23,620 bases of DNA from a virus. The position numbers were made by a program, and so were the translations under genes. The first letter of the stretch is position 1. Every line of letters begins with the position of its first letter. Location of the stretch: the IMG/VR virus record IMGVR_UViG_3300005581_000136, positions 1-23,620 of that record; one strand, written 5' to 3'. The notes beneath the pieces are model-generated. The model did no database searches. It saw nothing but the letters and a program-made list of their open reading frames with translations, and was not told where the DNA came from. Below are positions 1-5,467 of this stretch, piece after piece.

Positions 1-1
1 C

Positions 2-769
2 CTCCTCGACAACGACACCCTAGGGTCACAGTGGGGCTATGCGCTGGAGTCCGAGATTCTCATCCTGAACGAATTGAAGGAGCCCGAGGCCCGTGAGCGC
101 CGGGCGCTTGCCAACAAATTGAAGCCGGTCATCGCCGCCCCGCCCGATATGCTCACGGTCAACCGCAAGGGGCTGCACCCGTATGACAGTCTGAACCGCA
201 TGTTCGTCTTGGCGTTTTCCAATGACCCCGTGCCGATCACAATTGACAGTCAGGACCGCCGTTGGTTCTGCGTCTGGTCCTCGGCGCCTCGCATGGCCCC
301 AGACGCCGCCGCCCGGCTCTGGAACTGGTACAAGGCCGGCGGTTATGAGGCGATCGCCGCTTGGTTGAAGGCGCGGGACGTCTCCGCCTTCAACCCGTCG
401 GCCGCGCCGGCCTGGACCGAGTTCAAGGCAAACCTGGTCGAGCATGGCATGAGCATTGCCGAGTCGTACCTGGTCGAGATGATGCGCGGCCGCAGGGGCG
501 AATTTGCCCGAGGCGTGGTCGGTAGCCCCTTCCATAGCCTTTGCGACCGTGTGGCGGCGTCTGCGCCGTCTGGCGTCAAAGTACCGCAGGCTGCGCTCCT
601 CCATGCGCTGAAGGAGGCCGGCTGGATCGACTGCGGTCGGCTCAAGTCGCGCGCCAATGACGGCCGCAAGCACGTTTTCTGCGCGCCCGATATGTTGCAG
701 CATAGCAAGTCTGAACTGCGCGATTTGGTCGAGGAACCCGCATCGCCGCTCATGGTACGGGTCAAATAG
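2..769 (+). CDS. Phage replicative primase/helicase, DUF5906/D5-like, C-terminal part (5' end outside window)
   Basis: The reading frame is open from base 2, so the start lies upstream of the window. About 255 C-terminal residues remain. The stretch IAAPPDMLTVNRKGLHPYD, followed by VLAFSNDPVPITIDSQDRRW, matches the sensor/arginine-finger part of phage superfamily 3 helicases fused to primases (DUF5906 type, related to P4 alpha and pox D5). The SNDP stretch and the DRRW arginines are the typical conserved elements. These enzymes unwind DNA at the phage origin and prime synthesis. The Walker A motif would lie upstream and is not seen. The last ~90 residues (from about GVVGSPFHSLCDRVA to CAPDML) look like a winged-helix DNA-binding tail. 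The gene converges on a minus-strand operon, with a hairpin between them. The function call is firm as a family; the origin-binding role of the tail is inference. Confidence 0.85.
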   Translation, partial: LLDNDTLGSQWGYALESEILILNELKEPEARERRALANKLKPVIAAPPDMLTVNRKGLHPYDSLNRMFVLAFSNDPVPITIDSQDRRWFCVWSSAPRMAPDAAARLWNWYKAGGYEAIAAWLKARDVSAFNPSAAPAWTEFKANLVEHGMSIAESYLVEMMRGRRGEFARGVVGSPFHSLCDRVAASAPSGVKVPQAALLHALKEAGWIDCGRLKSRANDGRKHVFCAPDMLQHSKSELRDLVEEPASPLMVRVK

Positions 770-775
770 GCCAAG

Positions 776-803
776 AAAAAGGCCCGGCTGGTAAGGCCGG
801 GCC
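776..803 (-). terminator. Rho-independent terminator of the minus-strand operon
   Basis: A perfect 8-bp stem (781-788 GGCCCGGC with 796-803 GCCGGGCC) closes a 7-base loop. Read on the minus strand, the stem is followed directly by TTTTT (complement of 776-780), the form of an intrinsic terminator. On the plus strand no T-run follows, so it would stop plus-strand transcription from the primase gene only weakly. It lies between two convergent genes. Confidence 0.8.
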
Positions 804-818
804 TGAAGGGCAACTGCG

Positions 819-881
819 TTAGAGGTCGAAGAAAACCGCCAGCAGTGCGGCGATTATGCCGCAAATCAGGATTGCGCCCAT
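819..881 (-). CDS. 20-aa hydrophobic membrane peptide
   Basis: This is a 20-codon reading frame, last in the minus-strand operon. The peptide begins MGAILICGII and ends LLAVFFDL, so nearly its whole length is one hydrophobic helix. Support comes from the translation signal: on the minus strand GAGGAGG stands 7 bases before the ATG. The start lies within the last codons of the upstream 72-aa gene, a 16-base overlap that suggests translational coupling. The stop is followed by the operon terminator. No family is recognised. Small single-helix phage peptides are often membrane-acting (lysis, inhibition or membrane-complex subunits), but nothing here decides that. Confidence 0.6.
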   Translation of the reverse strand: MGAILICGIIAALLAVFFDL

Positions 882-1084
882 ACCGCAGCCTCCTCGATCG
901 CTTGCACCGTGCCGGGCGATAGCAGGGGCAGGATGTCAACCCCGGCCACTTTGGCGCTTATCAGATAGGCCGCCGCCGGCCATGCTGGATCCGTCTCGGT
1001 CTGCGCCTGTAACGGGTCGTATTCCAATTCGCAGTCGAGCCCGATCCCTTCGCCGTGCTCATAGTGGTGGCTTATTGTTCGCAT
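866..1084 (-). CDS. Hypothetical phage protein, 72 aa
   Basis: I do not recognise a family. It is a 72-residue acidic protein starting MRTISHHYEHGEGIG. The N-terminal half is polar, with HHYEHGEG and CELEYDPLQAQTETDP. The C-terminal half is milder, with AAAYLISAKVAGVDILPLL and a final helix-like AIEEAAVWAQS. A clear GGAGG ribosome site lies 7 bases before the ATG on the minus strand. Its start overlaps the end of the NinX-type gene upstream by 13 bases, and its end overlaps the 20-aa peptide gene, so it sits in a tightly packed operon. It is cytosolic by composition, and its role is unknown. Confidence 0.7.
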   Translation of the reverse strand: MRTISHHYEHGEGIGLDCELEYDPLQAQTETDPAWPAAAYLISAKVAGVDILPLLSPGTVQAIEEAAVWAQS

Positions 1085-1395
1085 GGCAGCGCCTCCGGGA
1101 CGTCGATGGTGTCACCGAGCTTGCTGGCGACATAGCAGCGCATGGCTGCGATCAATGGCGTGGGGCCATAAGCCTGCGCCTCTCCTGAGTCACGCTCGGG
1201 CGCAGGTGTCCATGCGCTCCAATTGGGGTTCTTCGCGTAGTTGTCTAGGTTGATACCCTCCCGCTCAATAATGGGGCCGCCTTGTGCCCAGTTGGTGGAC
1301 GGGGAATATCCGTCGATCAAAAAATGTCCGGTGTTACCGTTTGCTTTTGCCACCGCCCAATCAAGGGCTGCGCCTGTCAATTCGCTAGTTTTCAT
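1072..1395 (-). CDS. ninX: NinX-type phage protein (DUF2591)
   Basis: The 107-residue product begins MKTSELTGAALDWAVAKANG, the hallmark N-terminus of the P22 NinX / DUF2591 family. Other family features follow: FLIDGYSPSTNWAQGGPIIE, and near the C-terminus YGPTPLIAAMRCYVASKLGD. NinX proteins lie in the nin region of lambdoid phages; their biochemical role is not established. The ATG is preceded by GGAGG at 7 bases. It overlaps the upstream gene by 4 bases (ATGA) and the downstream gene by 13. Full length for the family, no defects seen. The family call is strong; the function stays unknown. Confidence 0.9.
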   Translation of the reverse strand: MKTSELTGAALDWAVAKANGNTGHFLIDGYSPSTNWAQGGPIIEREGINLDNYAKNPNWSAWTPAPERDSGEAQAYGPTPLIAAMRCYVASKLGDTIDVPEALPCEQ

Positions 1396-1733
1396 TCTGT
1401 GGCCTCCATCACTTCAGGGATTGACGGGTCTAGCATGGGCGCCGGGCGGTCGGCGTAGGTGTAGGTGAGGATTTTGTCCTCGGAATAGTTGCCCACGAAA
1501 AGATAGCTGTTCAAATTGGTGTACTGACGGATGTATTCCGTTGTCGTCATGCCCGGATAAAACGTCGGGAAATGGCGCTTGCTGCTGTCGTGCTTGACGT
1601 GGCCCTTATCCTTGGGCAGTTTGCGCCCTTTGCGCCCTTTGGACTTATCGATCAGTGCCAACAGCTCGCGGGTCGGTTCGGCGTTTTCGGGTTTGACGGT
1701 AAACGTGGCGCGATTGTGGGTGATGGTGATCAT
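1392..1733 (-). CDS. Hypothetical phage protein, 113 aa, basic centre
   Basis: I do not recognise a family. I place the start at the ATG giving MITITHNRATFTVKPEN, because CTGGAG stands 8 bases before it and the other start further upstream would overlap the neighbouring gene. Residues 29-48 are strongly basic (DKSKGRKGRKLPKDKGHVKH), then comes a folded-looking part rich in aromatic residues (HFPTFYPGMTTTEYIRQYTNLNSYLFVGNYSEDK). The C-terminus is acidic (PSIPEVMEATE). The basic stretch could bind nucleic acid, but this is inference. It is linked by a 4-base ATGA overlap to the NinX-type gene downstream in the same operon. Confidence 0.7.
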   Translation of the reverse strand: MITITHNRATFTVKPENAEPTRELLALIDKSKGRKGRKLPKDKGHVKHDSSKRHFPTFYPGMTTTEYIRQYTNLNSYLFVGNYSEDKILTYTYADRPAPMLDPSIPEVMEATE

Positions 1734-1737
1734 GGTG

Positions 1738-1866
1738 TTAGCTCCAGAGAATGTCAAAGTAAGCCAGACCGAGCGCGGCCAAAGCAAGGCCGACGACGAG
1801 CGCGGCGAGGAAGTCGAGCGCGGCGCTGGCGCGGCGCGCGGGCTTGGGTTGGTAGTGTTGCCTCAT
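1738..1866 (-). CDS. Small single-pass membrane protein, 42 aa
   Basis: The start chosen gives MRQHYQPKPARRAS, because GAGGAGG lies 7 bases upstream on the minus strand; a longer frame to 1926 has no such site. The product has a basic N-terminal tail (about residues 1-14) and then one hydrophobic segment of roughly 20-25 residues (ALDFLAALVVGLALAALGLA), ending YFDILWS. The positive-inside rule predicts N-in, C-out topology. Its start overlaps the upstream 93-aa gene by 4 bases (ATGA), arguing for coupling. Function unknown. It is one of two tiny membrane peptides in this operon. Confidence 0.7.
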   Translation of the reverse strand: MRQHYQPKPARRASAALDFLAALVVGLALAALGLAYFDILWS

Positions 1867-2144
1867 GCTGCGGCCTCCTCGCGCTGGGTTAGCTGGTTGA
1901 TGCGATCGCAAAGGTTTTGCAGGCATCCGTCGTACTCTTGGAAAACGATGCCGCCACCATAGGCTTTAGTGTGGTGCTTCTTTCCGCCGATGCTGTTGGC
2001 GAGCTTGCAGGCAATCGCGTAACGCTTGGACAGTCCTATCTTGGACCGCCAGCCGTGGACGTCCAGGTGCAGGAAATGGCAAACGTGGCGCGGGTTGCCG
2101 TTGACGTCGTTGCGTATGCGGGTGAAGTTGCTAGGGGTGATCAT
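1863..2144 (-). CDS. Conserved hypothetical phage protein, 93 aa
   Basis: The protein starts MITPSNFTRIRNDVNGNPRH and continues with VCHFLHL, a run of small helix-forming residues, then HHTKAYGGGIVFQEYDG. The pattern 'PSNF.RIRND.NGNPR.VCHF' and 'YGGGIVFQ' is one I recall from small uncharacterised proteins in several tailed phages, so it is likely a conserved family without known function. It carries Cys and His residues (VCHFLHLDVH, KKHH) that could bind metal, although no regular zinc motif is clear. AAAGGAG stands 8 bases before the ATG. It overlaps the membrane-peptide gene by 4 bases and lies 3 bases after the 63-aa gene. Confidence 0.75.
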   Translation of the reverse strand: MITPSNFTRIRNDVNGNPRHVCHFLHLDVHGWRSKIGLSKRYAIACKLANSIGGKKHHTKAYGGGIVFQEYDGCLQNLCDRINQLTQREEAAA

Positions 2145-2147
2145 GGT

Positions 2148-2339
2148 TTAGGCTCCTTTGTTCATGGTTGACAGCTTGGCGCTAATGTCGCGCAGTCGAG
2201 GCGCGATGATGGTGCCCGAAAGATCGCGCGCGTAAGCCTTCCAGCTATCGCGGTTGGTGCGGTAGATATGCCAGACAGTGCCGCCACCATATCCAATGTA
2301 GAGGCCGGAATGAAAAGCGCTTTTTTCGATGTTGCTCAT
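2148..2339 (-). CDS. Hypothetical phage protein, 63 aa
   Basis: Not recognised. The 63-residue product starts MSNIEKSAFHSGLYIGYGGG and includes VWHIYRTNRDSWKAYARDLSG, rich in aromatic and basic residues, then a helix-like tail (RLRDISAKLSTMNKGA). The ribosome site CTGGAG stands 8 bases before the ATG on the minus strand. It lies 3 bases before the 93-aa gene and 53 bases after the 67-aa gene. That 53-base gap holds a hairpin, listed separately. Likely soluble; function unknown. Confidence 0.65.
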   Translation of the reverse strand: MSNIEKSAFHSGLYIGYGGGTVWHIYRTNRDSWKAYARDLSGTIIAPRLRDISAKLSTMNKGA

Positions 2340-2361
2340 GGTGTGTACTCCAGTTGATTGA

Positions 2362-2381
2362 GCGCGGCGCTCTGGCCGCGC
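2362..2381 (-). promoter_or_regulatory. Intercistronic hairpin in the minus-strand operon
   Basis: A perfect 7-bp G/C stem (2362-2368 GCGCGGC with 2375-2381 GCCGCGC) closes a 6-base loop between the 67-aa and 63-aa genes. No T-run follows on the minus strand, so it is more likely a pause, processing or mRNA-stability element than a terminator. This is the only sizeable gap inside the operon. Confidence 0.45.
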
Positions 2382-2392
2382 GGGGTTGATGG

Positions 2393-2596
2393 TTAGATGG
2401 TTGACAGGAAATCAATGGCGCGCTCGGTGACGTCGCTCTCGCGCAGCTTTGGTGCGCCATTGACAATCACGCGCTCGATTTCAATCACGCGCTCGATGTT
2501 GCCATGATGGTAGGCAGCATAAGCGGCAGCTTCAAAACTAAAGCGGTGCTGGCGCTTGCCGGCGGTGGTGACAGTAAAGTATCCGGTTTCGTTCAT
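2393..2596 (-). CDS. Hypothetical phage protein, 67 aa, first gene of the minus-strand operon
   Basis: Start at the ATG giving MNETGYFTVTTAGKRQHRFS. TGGGAG lies 6 bases before it, and longer versions would run back through the promoter. The N-terminal half looks like a small beta sheet (YFTVTTAGKRQHRFSFEAAA), the second half is mixed (NIERVIEIERVIVNGAPKLRE) and a helix closes it (SDVTERAIDFLSTI). I do not recognise a family. As the promoter-proximal gene of an early-type operon next to the repeat region, a regulatory or host-directed role is possible, but nothing in the sequence shows it. Confidence 0.7.
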   Translation of the reverse strand: MNETGYFTVTTAGKRQHRFSFEAAAYAAYHHGNIERVIEIERVIVNGAPKLRESDVTERAIDFLSTI

Positions 2597-2608
2597 GTTG
2601 CGCTCCCA

Positions 2609-2671
2609 GGTGTTGCATCGCGTTGTTGCGATGGCTGTAGTGTAAGGGATTTCCTTGCACAATGCAACACC
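2609..2671. promoter_or_regulatory. Inverted-repeat operator candidate around the minus-strand promoter
   Basis: GGTGTTGCAT (2609-2618) is repeated exactly in inverted form as ATGCAACACC (2662-2671), 43 bases apart. The right arm contains the -35 box of the minus-strand promoter and the left arm lies downstream of its start. A nested palindrome TTGCA-CAA-TGCAA (2655-2667) covers the -35 box, and CATCGC...GCGATG (2616-2633) lies in the leader. Such paired sites fit binding by a phage repressor dimer or a looping pair; this is inference. TTGCACAA recurs at 3215-3222 just upstream of the terminase operon. Confidence 0.45.
2639..2667 (-). promoter_or_regulatory. Sigma70-like promoter of the minus-strand operon
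   Basis: Read on the minus strand: TTGCAT (-35, complement of 2662-2667), a 17-base spacer, then TACACT (-10, complement of 2639-2644). Four of six bases match consensus in each box with ideal spacing. Transcription would start near 2632, about 35 bases before the ATG of the first operon gene at 2596. Confidence 0.55.
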
Positions 2672-2779
2672 CCTACAAAATAGTCGGGATTGTGGGCCAT
2701 GTGTGGTTAGCTTGTGGTCAATGCGCGGGGATATGCGTGACCCACACGCTGTCATTGGGAGAACGGGCTTTGTGGTCCA

Positions 2780-2788
2780 TGTGGATAA
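2780..2788 (-). promoter_or_regulatory. Perfect DnaA-box match
   Basis: TGTGGATAA on the plus strand is TTATCCACA on the minus strand, identical to the strong bacterial DnaA box. It abuts an AT-rich stretch to its right. A one-mismatch version, TTGTCCACA, lies at 3105-3113. A single 9-mer can occur by chance; its place beside the AT-rich palindrome and among the repeats raises the odds that it is used. Confidence 0.5.
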
Positions 2789-2836
2789 TGAGTTGTATAG
2801 TCTAAAAGGAGATATATATACTGTATATATGTACAG
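2785..2836 (+). promoter_or_regulatory. AT-rich stretch with 17-bp palindrome; possible unwinding element and promoter
   Basis: This is the most AT-rich stretch of the control region. It contains the exact palindrome ATATATAC-T-GTATATAT at 2814-2830. A plus-strand promoter can be drawn: TTGTAT (2793-2798), 18 bases, TATACT (2817-2822), but no convincing gene follows it. Lying next to the DnaA box, it could be the melting element of an origin, or a promoter for an origin transcript. Confidence 0.4.
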
Positions 2837-2932
2837 CTATGGCTGCTACGCTCGCCACCAACCCGCGCCGCGATTGCCCACATTGACCACAAACGCGTTT
2901 TTGGCTGTAACTTGTTGATTTTAAAGGGCTTT

Positions 2933-2993
2933 TTTGTGGGTCATTGTGGGTCAATACCATAGTCCAACAATGACCCACACGATGACCCACAAA
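2933..2993. repeat. Large inverted repeat built from TGTGGGTCA units
   Basis: The left arm 2933-2953 carries two tandem TGTGGGTCA units with 10-base spacing. The right arm 2971-2993 carries two inverted TGACCCACA units with 12-base spacing. The arms match for 12 and 9 bases with a 2-base offset between the blocks. The 17-base spacer is 2954-2970. It could bind a protein tetramer or extrude a hairpin. Confidence 0.65.
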
Positions 2994-3180
2994 CTGGCGC
3001 CAAAACTGTGGTCCATGTGGGCAATGGCTAAAGGGTTGCCCACATGACCCACACTCCAAGCGCGTAGCTACGCAAGCCCTGCGACTGTCGGGCCATGGTC
3101 CACATTGTCCACATGGTCCACGCGGCTGCTGGCCGCTTGGCTGTGTGAGTGAGGGCTTGCTAACCAGGGGGGAGGGGGAG

Positions 3181-3195
3181 GGCCGGCGGCCGGCC
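3181..3195. repeat. 15-bp GC palindrome after a G-rich run
   Basis: GGCCGGC (3181-3187) and GCCGGCC (3189-3195) are exact inverse copies around one base. Directly before it, 3167-3182 is almost pure G on the plus strand. Such DNA is stiff and structure-prone, and lies 65 bases before the small terminase gene. A packaging signal or a roadblock between the control region and the late operon are possible roles. Confidence 0.4.
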
Positions 3196-3244
3196 GGTCA
3201 CGGCAGCGGAGGGATTGCACAAACTTTTTTATTTTTTGCAAAAG

Positions 3245-3253
3245 TGCTATATT
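3245..3253 (+). promoter_or_regulatory. Extended -10 promoter of the terminase operon
   Basis: TGC-TATATT (3245-3253) is a good extended -10 element (TGn plus five of six bases of TATAAT), preceded by a T-rich stretch at 3225-3237 but no good -35 box. Transcription would start about 7 bases downstream, near 3260. This is the A of the terS ATG, so the message may be leaderless. Confidence 0.45.
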
Positions 3254-3259
3254 CGGCCC

Positions 3260-3703
3260 ATGTTCGAGACCCTGCCATATGAGCCGCGTCAGTTGCAAGC
3301 GACTGAGGACCGGCTGCATCGCATCTACAAGGCTGCCAAGCTCGGCCTCAAGGGCGACAACTTGGCGCTGGCCGCAGGCATGTTGCCCAAGGAGTACGCC
3401 AGGCTCAAGCAGTTTGACGAGATTGCGGAGTACGCTGAACTCAAGGGCCGCGCCGAGGGCGAGCTGGAGATGAGCCACCTGCTGCACGACGCCGCAGCGC
3501 AAGGCGACGCCAAGGCGGCGCTGGCGATCTTGCAGAACGTCCACGGCTGGGTAGCCAAGCAGGCTATTACAGTAGATGTGAACCAGTCGATCAGCATCAC
3601 AGCGGCGCTACAAGAAGCCGAGCGACGCGTCATCGACGTCATCGAGAACAACCCAAGCCAAGTGCTACAACATGCAGACCACACGTTACAGCGCGCAGGA
3701 TGA
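3260..3703 (+). CDS. Putative terminase small subunit
   Basis: 147 aa, directly before and overlapping the large terminase gene by 32 bases, the standard place of terS. The N-terminal part has a helix-turn-helix-like segment (about residues 28-50, LGLKGDNLALAAGMLPKEYARLK). It is followed by a helical oligomerisation-type segment (51-80) and a C-terminal part with GDAKAALAILQNVHGWVAK (82-100) and a last helix. Small terminases recognise the packaging start on concatemeric DNA and regulate the large subunit. The ATG at 3260 has no Shine-Dalgarno sequence in front; a TTG at 3215 in frame sits too close to GGAGGG to use it. No specific family is recognised, so the call rests on fold pattern and position. 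Confidence 0.75.
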   Translation: MFETLPYEPRQLQATEDRLHRIYKAAKLGLKGDNLALAAGMLPKEYARLKQFDEIAEYAELKGRAEGELEMSHLLHDAAAQGDAKAALAILQNVHGWVAKQAITVDVNQSISITAALQEAERRVIDVIENNPSQVLQHADHTLQRAG

Positions 3704-5204
3704 GCAGGAGCTGATGGCTCGGCTATGGAGCCCGGCCATCAAGGACAACCCGCTGGCGTTTGTGATGTTCGCGTACCCGTGGGGCGTCAAGGGCACGCCA
3801 CTGGAGCACTTCACTGGCCCGCGCAAGTGGCAGCGCGAGGTGCTCGCGACTATGGCCGAGCACATTAAAAAGAACGGCGGCAAGGTAGACTTTGACGTGC
3901 TGCGCCTGGCGGTCAGTTCGGGCCGGGGTATCGGCAAGTCGGCGCTGGTCAGTTGGATCACGGACTGGATGTTGTCCACGCGCATCGGCTCGACGACCAT
4001 CATATCGGCTAACAGTGAAAGCCAGCTCCGCAGTATCACCTGGGCCGAGCTGACAAAGTGGCTGGCGATGTCGATTAACAGCCACTGGTTTGAAGTAAGT
4101 GCTACCAGACTGATGCCGGCCAAGTGGCTGACGGAGCTGGTTGAGCGCGACCTGAAGAAAGGCACTAGATACTGGGGCGTTGAGGGGCGGCTATGGTCGG
4201 CCGAAAATCCAGACGCCTACGCTGGCGTGCACAACTTCGACGGCGTGATGGTGATCTTCGACGAGGCGTCGGGTATTGACGACGCTATCTGGGCGGTGAC
4301 CAGCGGATTCTTCACCGAGAACACGCCAAACCGCTTTTGGCTGGCGTTTTCCAACCCGCGCCGCAACACCGGGTACTTCTACGAGGCGTTTAACAGCAAG
4401 CGGGAGTTCTGGGCGTCAAAGATCGTGGACGCCAGGACGGTCGAGGGCACTGACAAACAGGTGTATGAGCAGATCATTGCGGAATACGGGCCGGACAGCA
4501 GCCAAGCGCACGTCGAGGTGTATGGTCAGTTCCCCAACGAGGGCGACGATCAGTTCATCAGCATCGGTGTGGTCGATGAGGCGATGAAACGGGCCAAGCA
4601 TATGGACCAGTCGGCACCAATTGTGATCGGCGTAGACCCGGCGCGGTTCGGGGCAGACGCGACGGTCATCGCCGTGCGGCAAGGGCGCGACATCGTCAAG
4701 CTGATACGGCATCGGGGCGACGACACCATGACGGTGGTCGGGCACGTCATCGACGCGATTGAGGAGTTTAAGCCGTCGCTGGTCAACATCGACGAGGGCG
4801 GGTTGGGGGCGGGGGTCGTGGACCGGCTCAAAGAGCAGCGGTACAAGGTCAGGGGCGTAAACTTTGGCAATAAGGCCAAGAATCCCATTATGTACGGCAA
4901 CAAACGGGCTGAAATGTGGGGTGATATGCGCGATTGGTTGAAAACAGCCAGCGTGCCCAACGACAGGTTCTTGAAAAGTGACTTGATTTCGCCTAAGATG
5001 AAGCCCGATTCGCGTGGTACTATATTTCTAGAGTCCAAAAAGGACATGAAAGCCCGTGGTTTGGCCTCACCGGACGCAGCAGACGCCATCGCGCTGACGT
5101 TTGCGTATCCTGTCGCCAGCCGAGAGTATCGTGAGCCAAAGTCACACATTCGCACCGCAAGCGGGTATAGTGGCGGGGCTGTAACCAGTTGGATGGGGGC
5201 GTAA
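3672..5204 (+). CDS. terL: Terminase large subunit (packaging ATPase and nuclease)
   Basis: 510 aa, full length. ATPase domain: Walker A SGRGIGKS (83-90, Lys89), Walker B VMVIFDE (192-198, Asp197-Glu198), and a coupling motif around AFSNP (225-229). RNase H-like nuclease: Asp322 in VIGVDPARFG, Asp374 in VNIDEGG, and Asp468/Asp471 in SPDAADA near the end. It pumps DNA into the prohead through the portal and cuts it. The start overlaps terS by 32 bases with no clear ribosome site, suggesting coupling; an ATG at 3714 after AGGAG is another possible start that would remove 14 residues. The stop abuts the next gene directly. The family is certain; headful cutting is inferred from the P22-like context. 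Confidence 0.96.
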   Translation: MQTTRYSAQDEQELMARLWSPAIKDNPLAFVMFAYPWGVKGTPLEHFTGPRKWQREVLATMAEHIKKNGGKVDFDVLRLAVSSGRGIGKSALVSWITDWMLSTRIGSTTIISANSESQLRSITWAELTKWLAMSINSHWFEVSATRLMPAKWLTELVERDLKKGTRYWGVEGRLWSAENPDAYAGVHNFDGVMVIFDEASGIDDAIWAVTSGFFTENTPNRFWLAFSNPRRNTGYFYEAFNSKREFWASKIVDARTVEGTDKQVYEQIIAEYGPDSSQAHVEVYGQFPNEGDDQFISIGVVDEAMKRAKHMDQSAPIVIGVDPARFGADATVIAVRQGRDIVKLIRHRGDDTMTVVGHVIDAIEEFKPSLVNIDEGGLGAGVVDRLKEQRYKVRGVNFGNKAKNPIMYGNKRAEMWGDMRDWLKTASVPNDRFLKSDLISPKMKPDSRGTIFLESKKDMKARGLASPDAADAIALTFAYPVASREYREPKSHIRTASGYSGGAVTSWMGA

Positions 5205-5465
5205 ATGGCTAAAAAAGGCGTGTCTCTAAGTGTTGGACGGGGCGAGAAGCTGCCCGTCAGCAAAGGCGCGGGCCTGACAGCCAAGGGCCGCGAGAAGTAC
5301 AACGCAGCCACTGGCTCGAACCTCAAGCCCCCGGCCCCAAACCCCAAGACTAAGGCCGACGCTGGCCGCAAGGCTAGCTTCTGCGCCCGCATGGAGGGCG
5401 TCGTCAAGAACGCCAAAGGCGACGCCGAGCGGGCTAAGGCATCACTCAAACGATGGAAGTGCTGA
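5205..5465 (+). CDS. Small basic phage protein, DUF6321-like, 86 aa
   Basis: The ATG follows the terL stop with no gap. The product is basic and low in hydrophobic residues. It contains GLTAKGREKYNAATGSNLK (residues 25-43), a Pro/Lys stretch (PPAPNPKTKADAGR), and KASFCARMEGVVKNAKGD leading to a basic end with KRWKC. The 'SNLKPPAPNPKTK.DAGR..SFCARM' pattern is one I recall from a small uncharacterised phage family (DUF6321). It is the first of four very small genes between terminase and portal. The basic charge suggests nucleic acid or capsid contact, which is inference; no enzyme motif is seen. Confidence 0.8.
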   Translation: MAKKGVSLSVGRGEKLPVSKGAGLTAKGREKYNAATGSNLKPPAPNPKTKADAGRKASFCARMEGVVKNAKGDAERAKASLKRWKC

Positions 5466-5467
5466 TC

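Larger units (their letters stand above)
2691..3121. repeat. Array of about 18 short TGTGG/CCACA-core repeats in both orientations
   Basis: Forward units (TGTGG core) begin at 2691, 2702, 2713, 2771, 2780, 2935, 2945, 3007 and 3016. Inverted units ending in CCACA begin at 2738, 2875, 2884, 2971, 2983, 3037, 3045, 3096 and 3105, with a near-match (CCACG) at 3114. The commonest full forms are TGTGGGTCA / TGACCCACA and TGTGGTCCA / TGGTCCACA. Several units are tandem at 9-12 base spacing. About one such 5-mer would be expected by chance on either strand in 430 bases. The pattern fits iterons for an initiator, or sites for a DNA-binding regulator or terminase. Confidence 0.75.
2668..3259. other. 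Gene-free control region, putative replication origin and/or packaging region
   Basis: This stretch of almost 600 bases separates the leftward operon from the rightward terminase genes. The frames that stay open in it are made of repeat units and lack ribosome sites, so I call no gene. It contains: a dense array of TGTGG/CCACA repeats (2691-3121), a perfect DnaA-box match (2780-2788), an AT-rich stretch with a 17-bp palindrome (2785-2836), a large inverted repeat (2933-2993), a G-rich run and GC palindrome (3167-3195), and the terminase promoter. A repeat array plus a DnaA box plus a melting-prone AT stretch is the usual build of an origin. A site next to the small terminase gene could also serve packaging initiation. 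Both are inference. Confidence 0.55.

Noticed and set aside
2829-2918. Plus-strand 29-codon frame after the AT-rich stretch
   Set aside because: AAAGGAG at about 2804-2810 is too far from the ATG at 2829, and the frame also runs through repeat units. Possible but not supportable.
2802-3059. Minus-strand frame with CxxC motifs in the control region
   Set aside because: The Cys/Gly/His pattern is the translation of the TGTGG/CCACA repeats. There is no ribosome site, and the frame runs through the inverted repeat and the AT-rich palindrome.
3167-3182. G-quadruplex in the G-rich run before terS
   Set aside because: The run is dense in G but lacks four well separated G-tracts with loops; only a weak two-tier form could be drawn.
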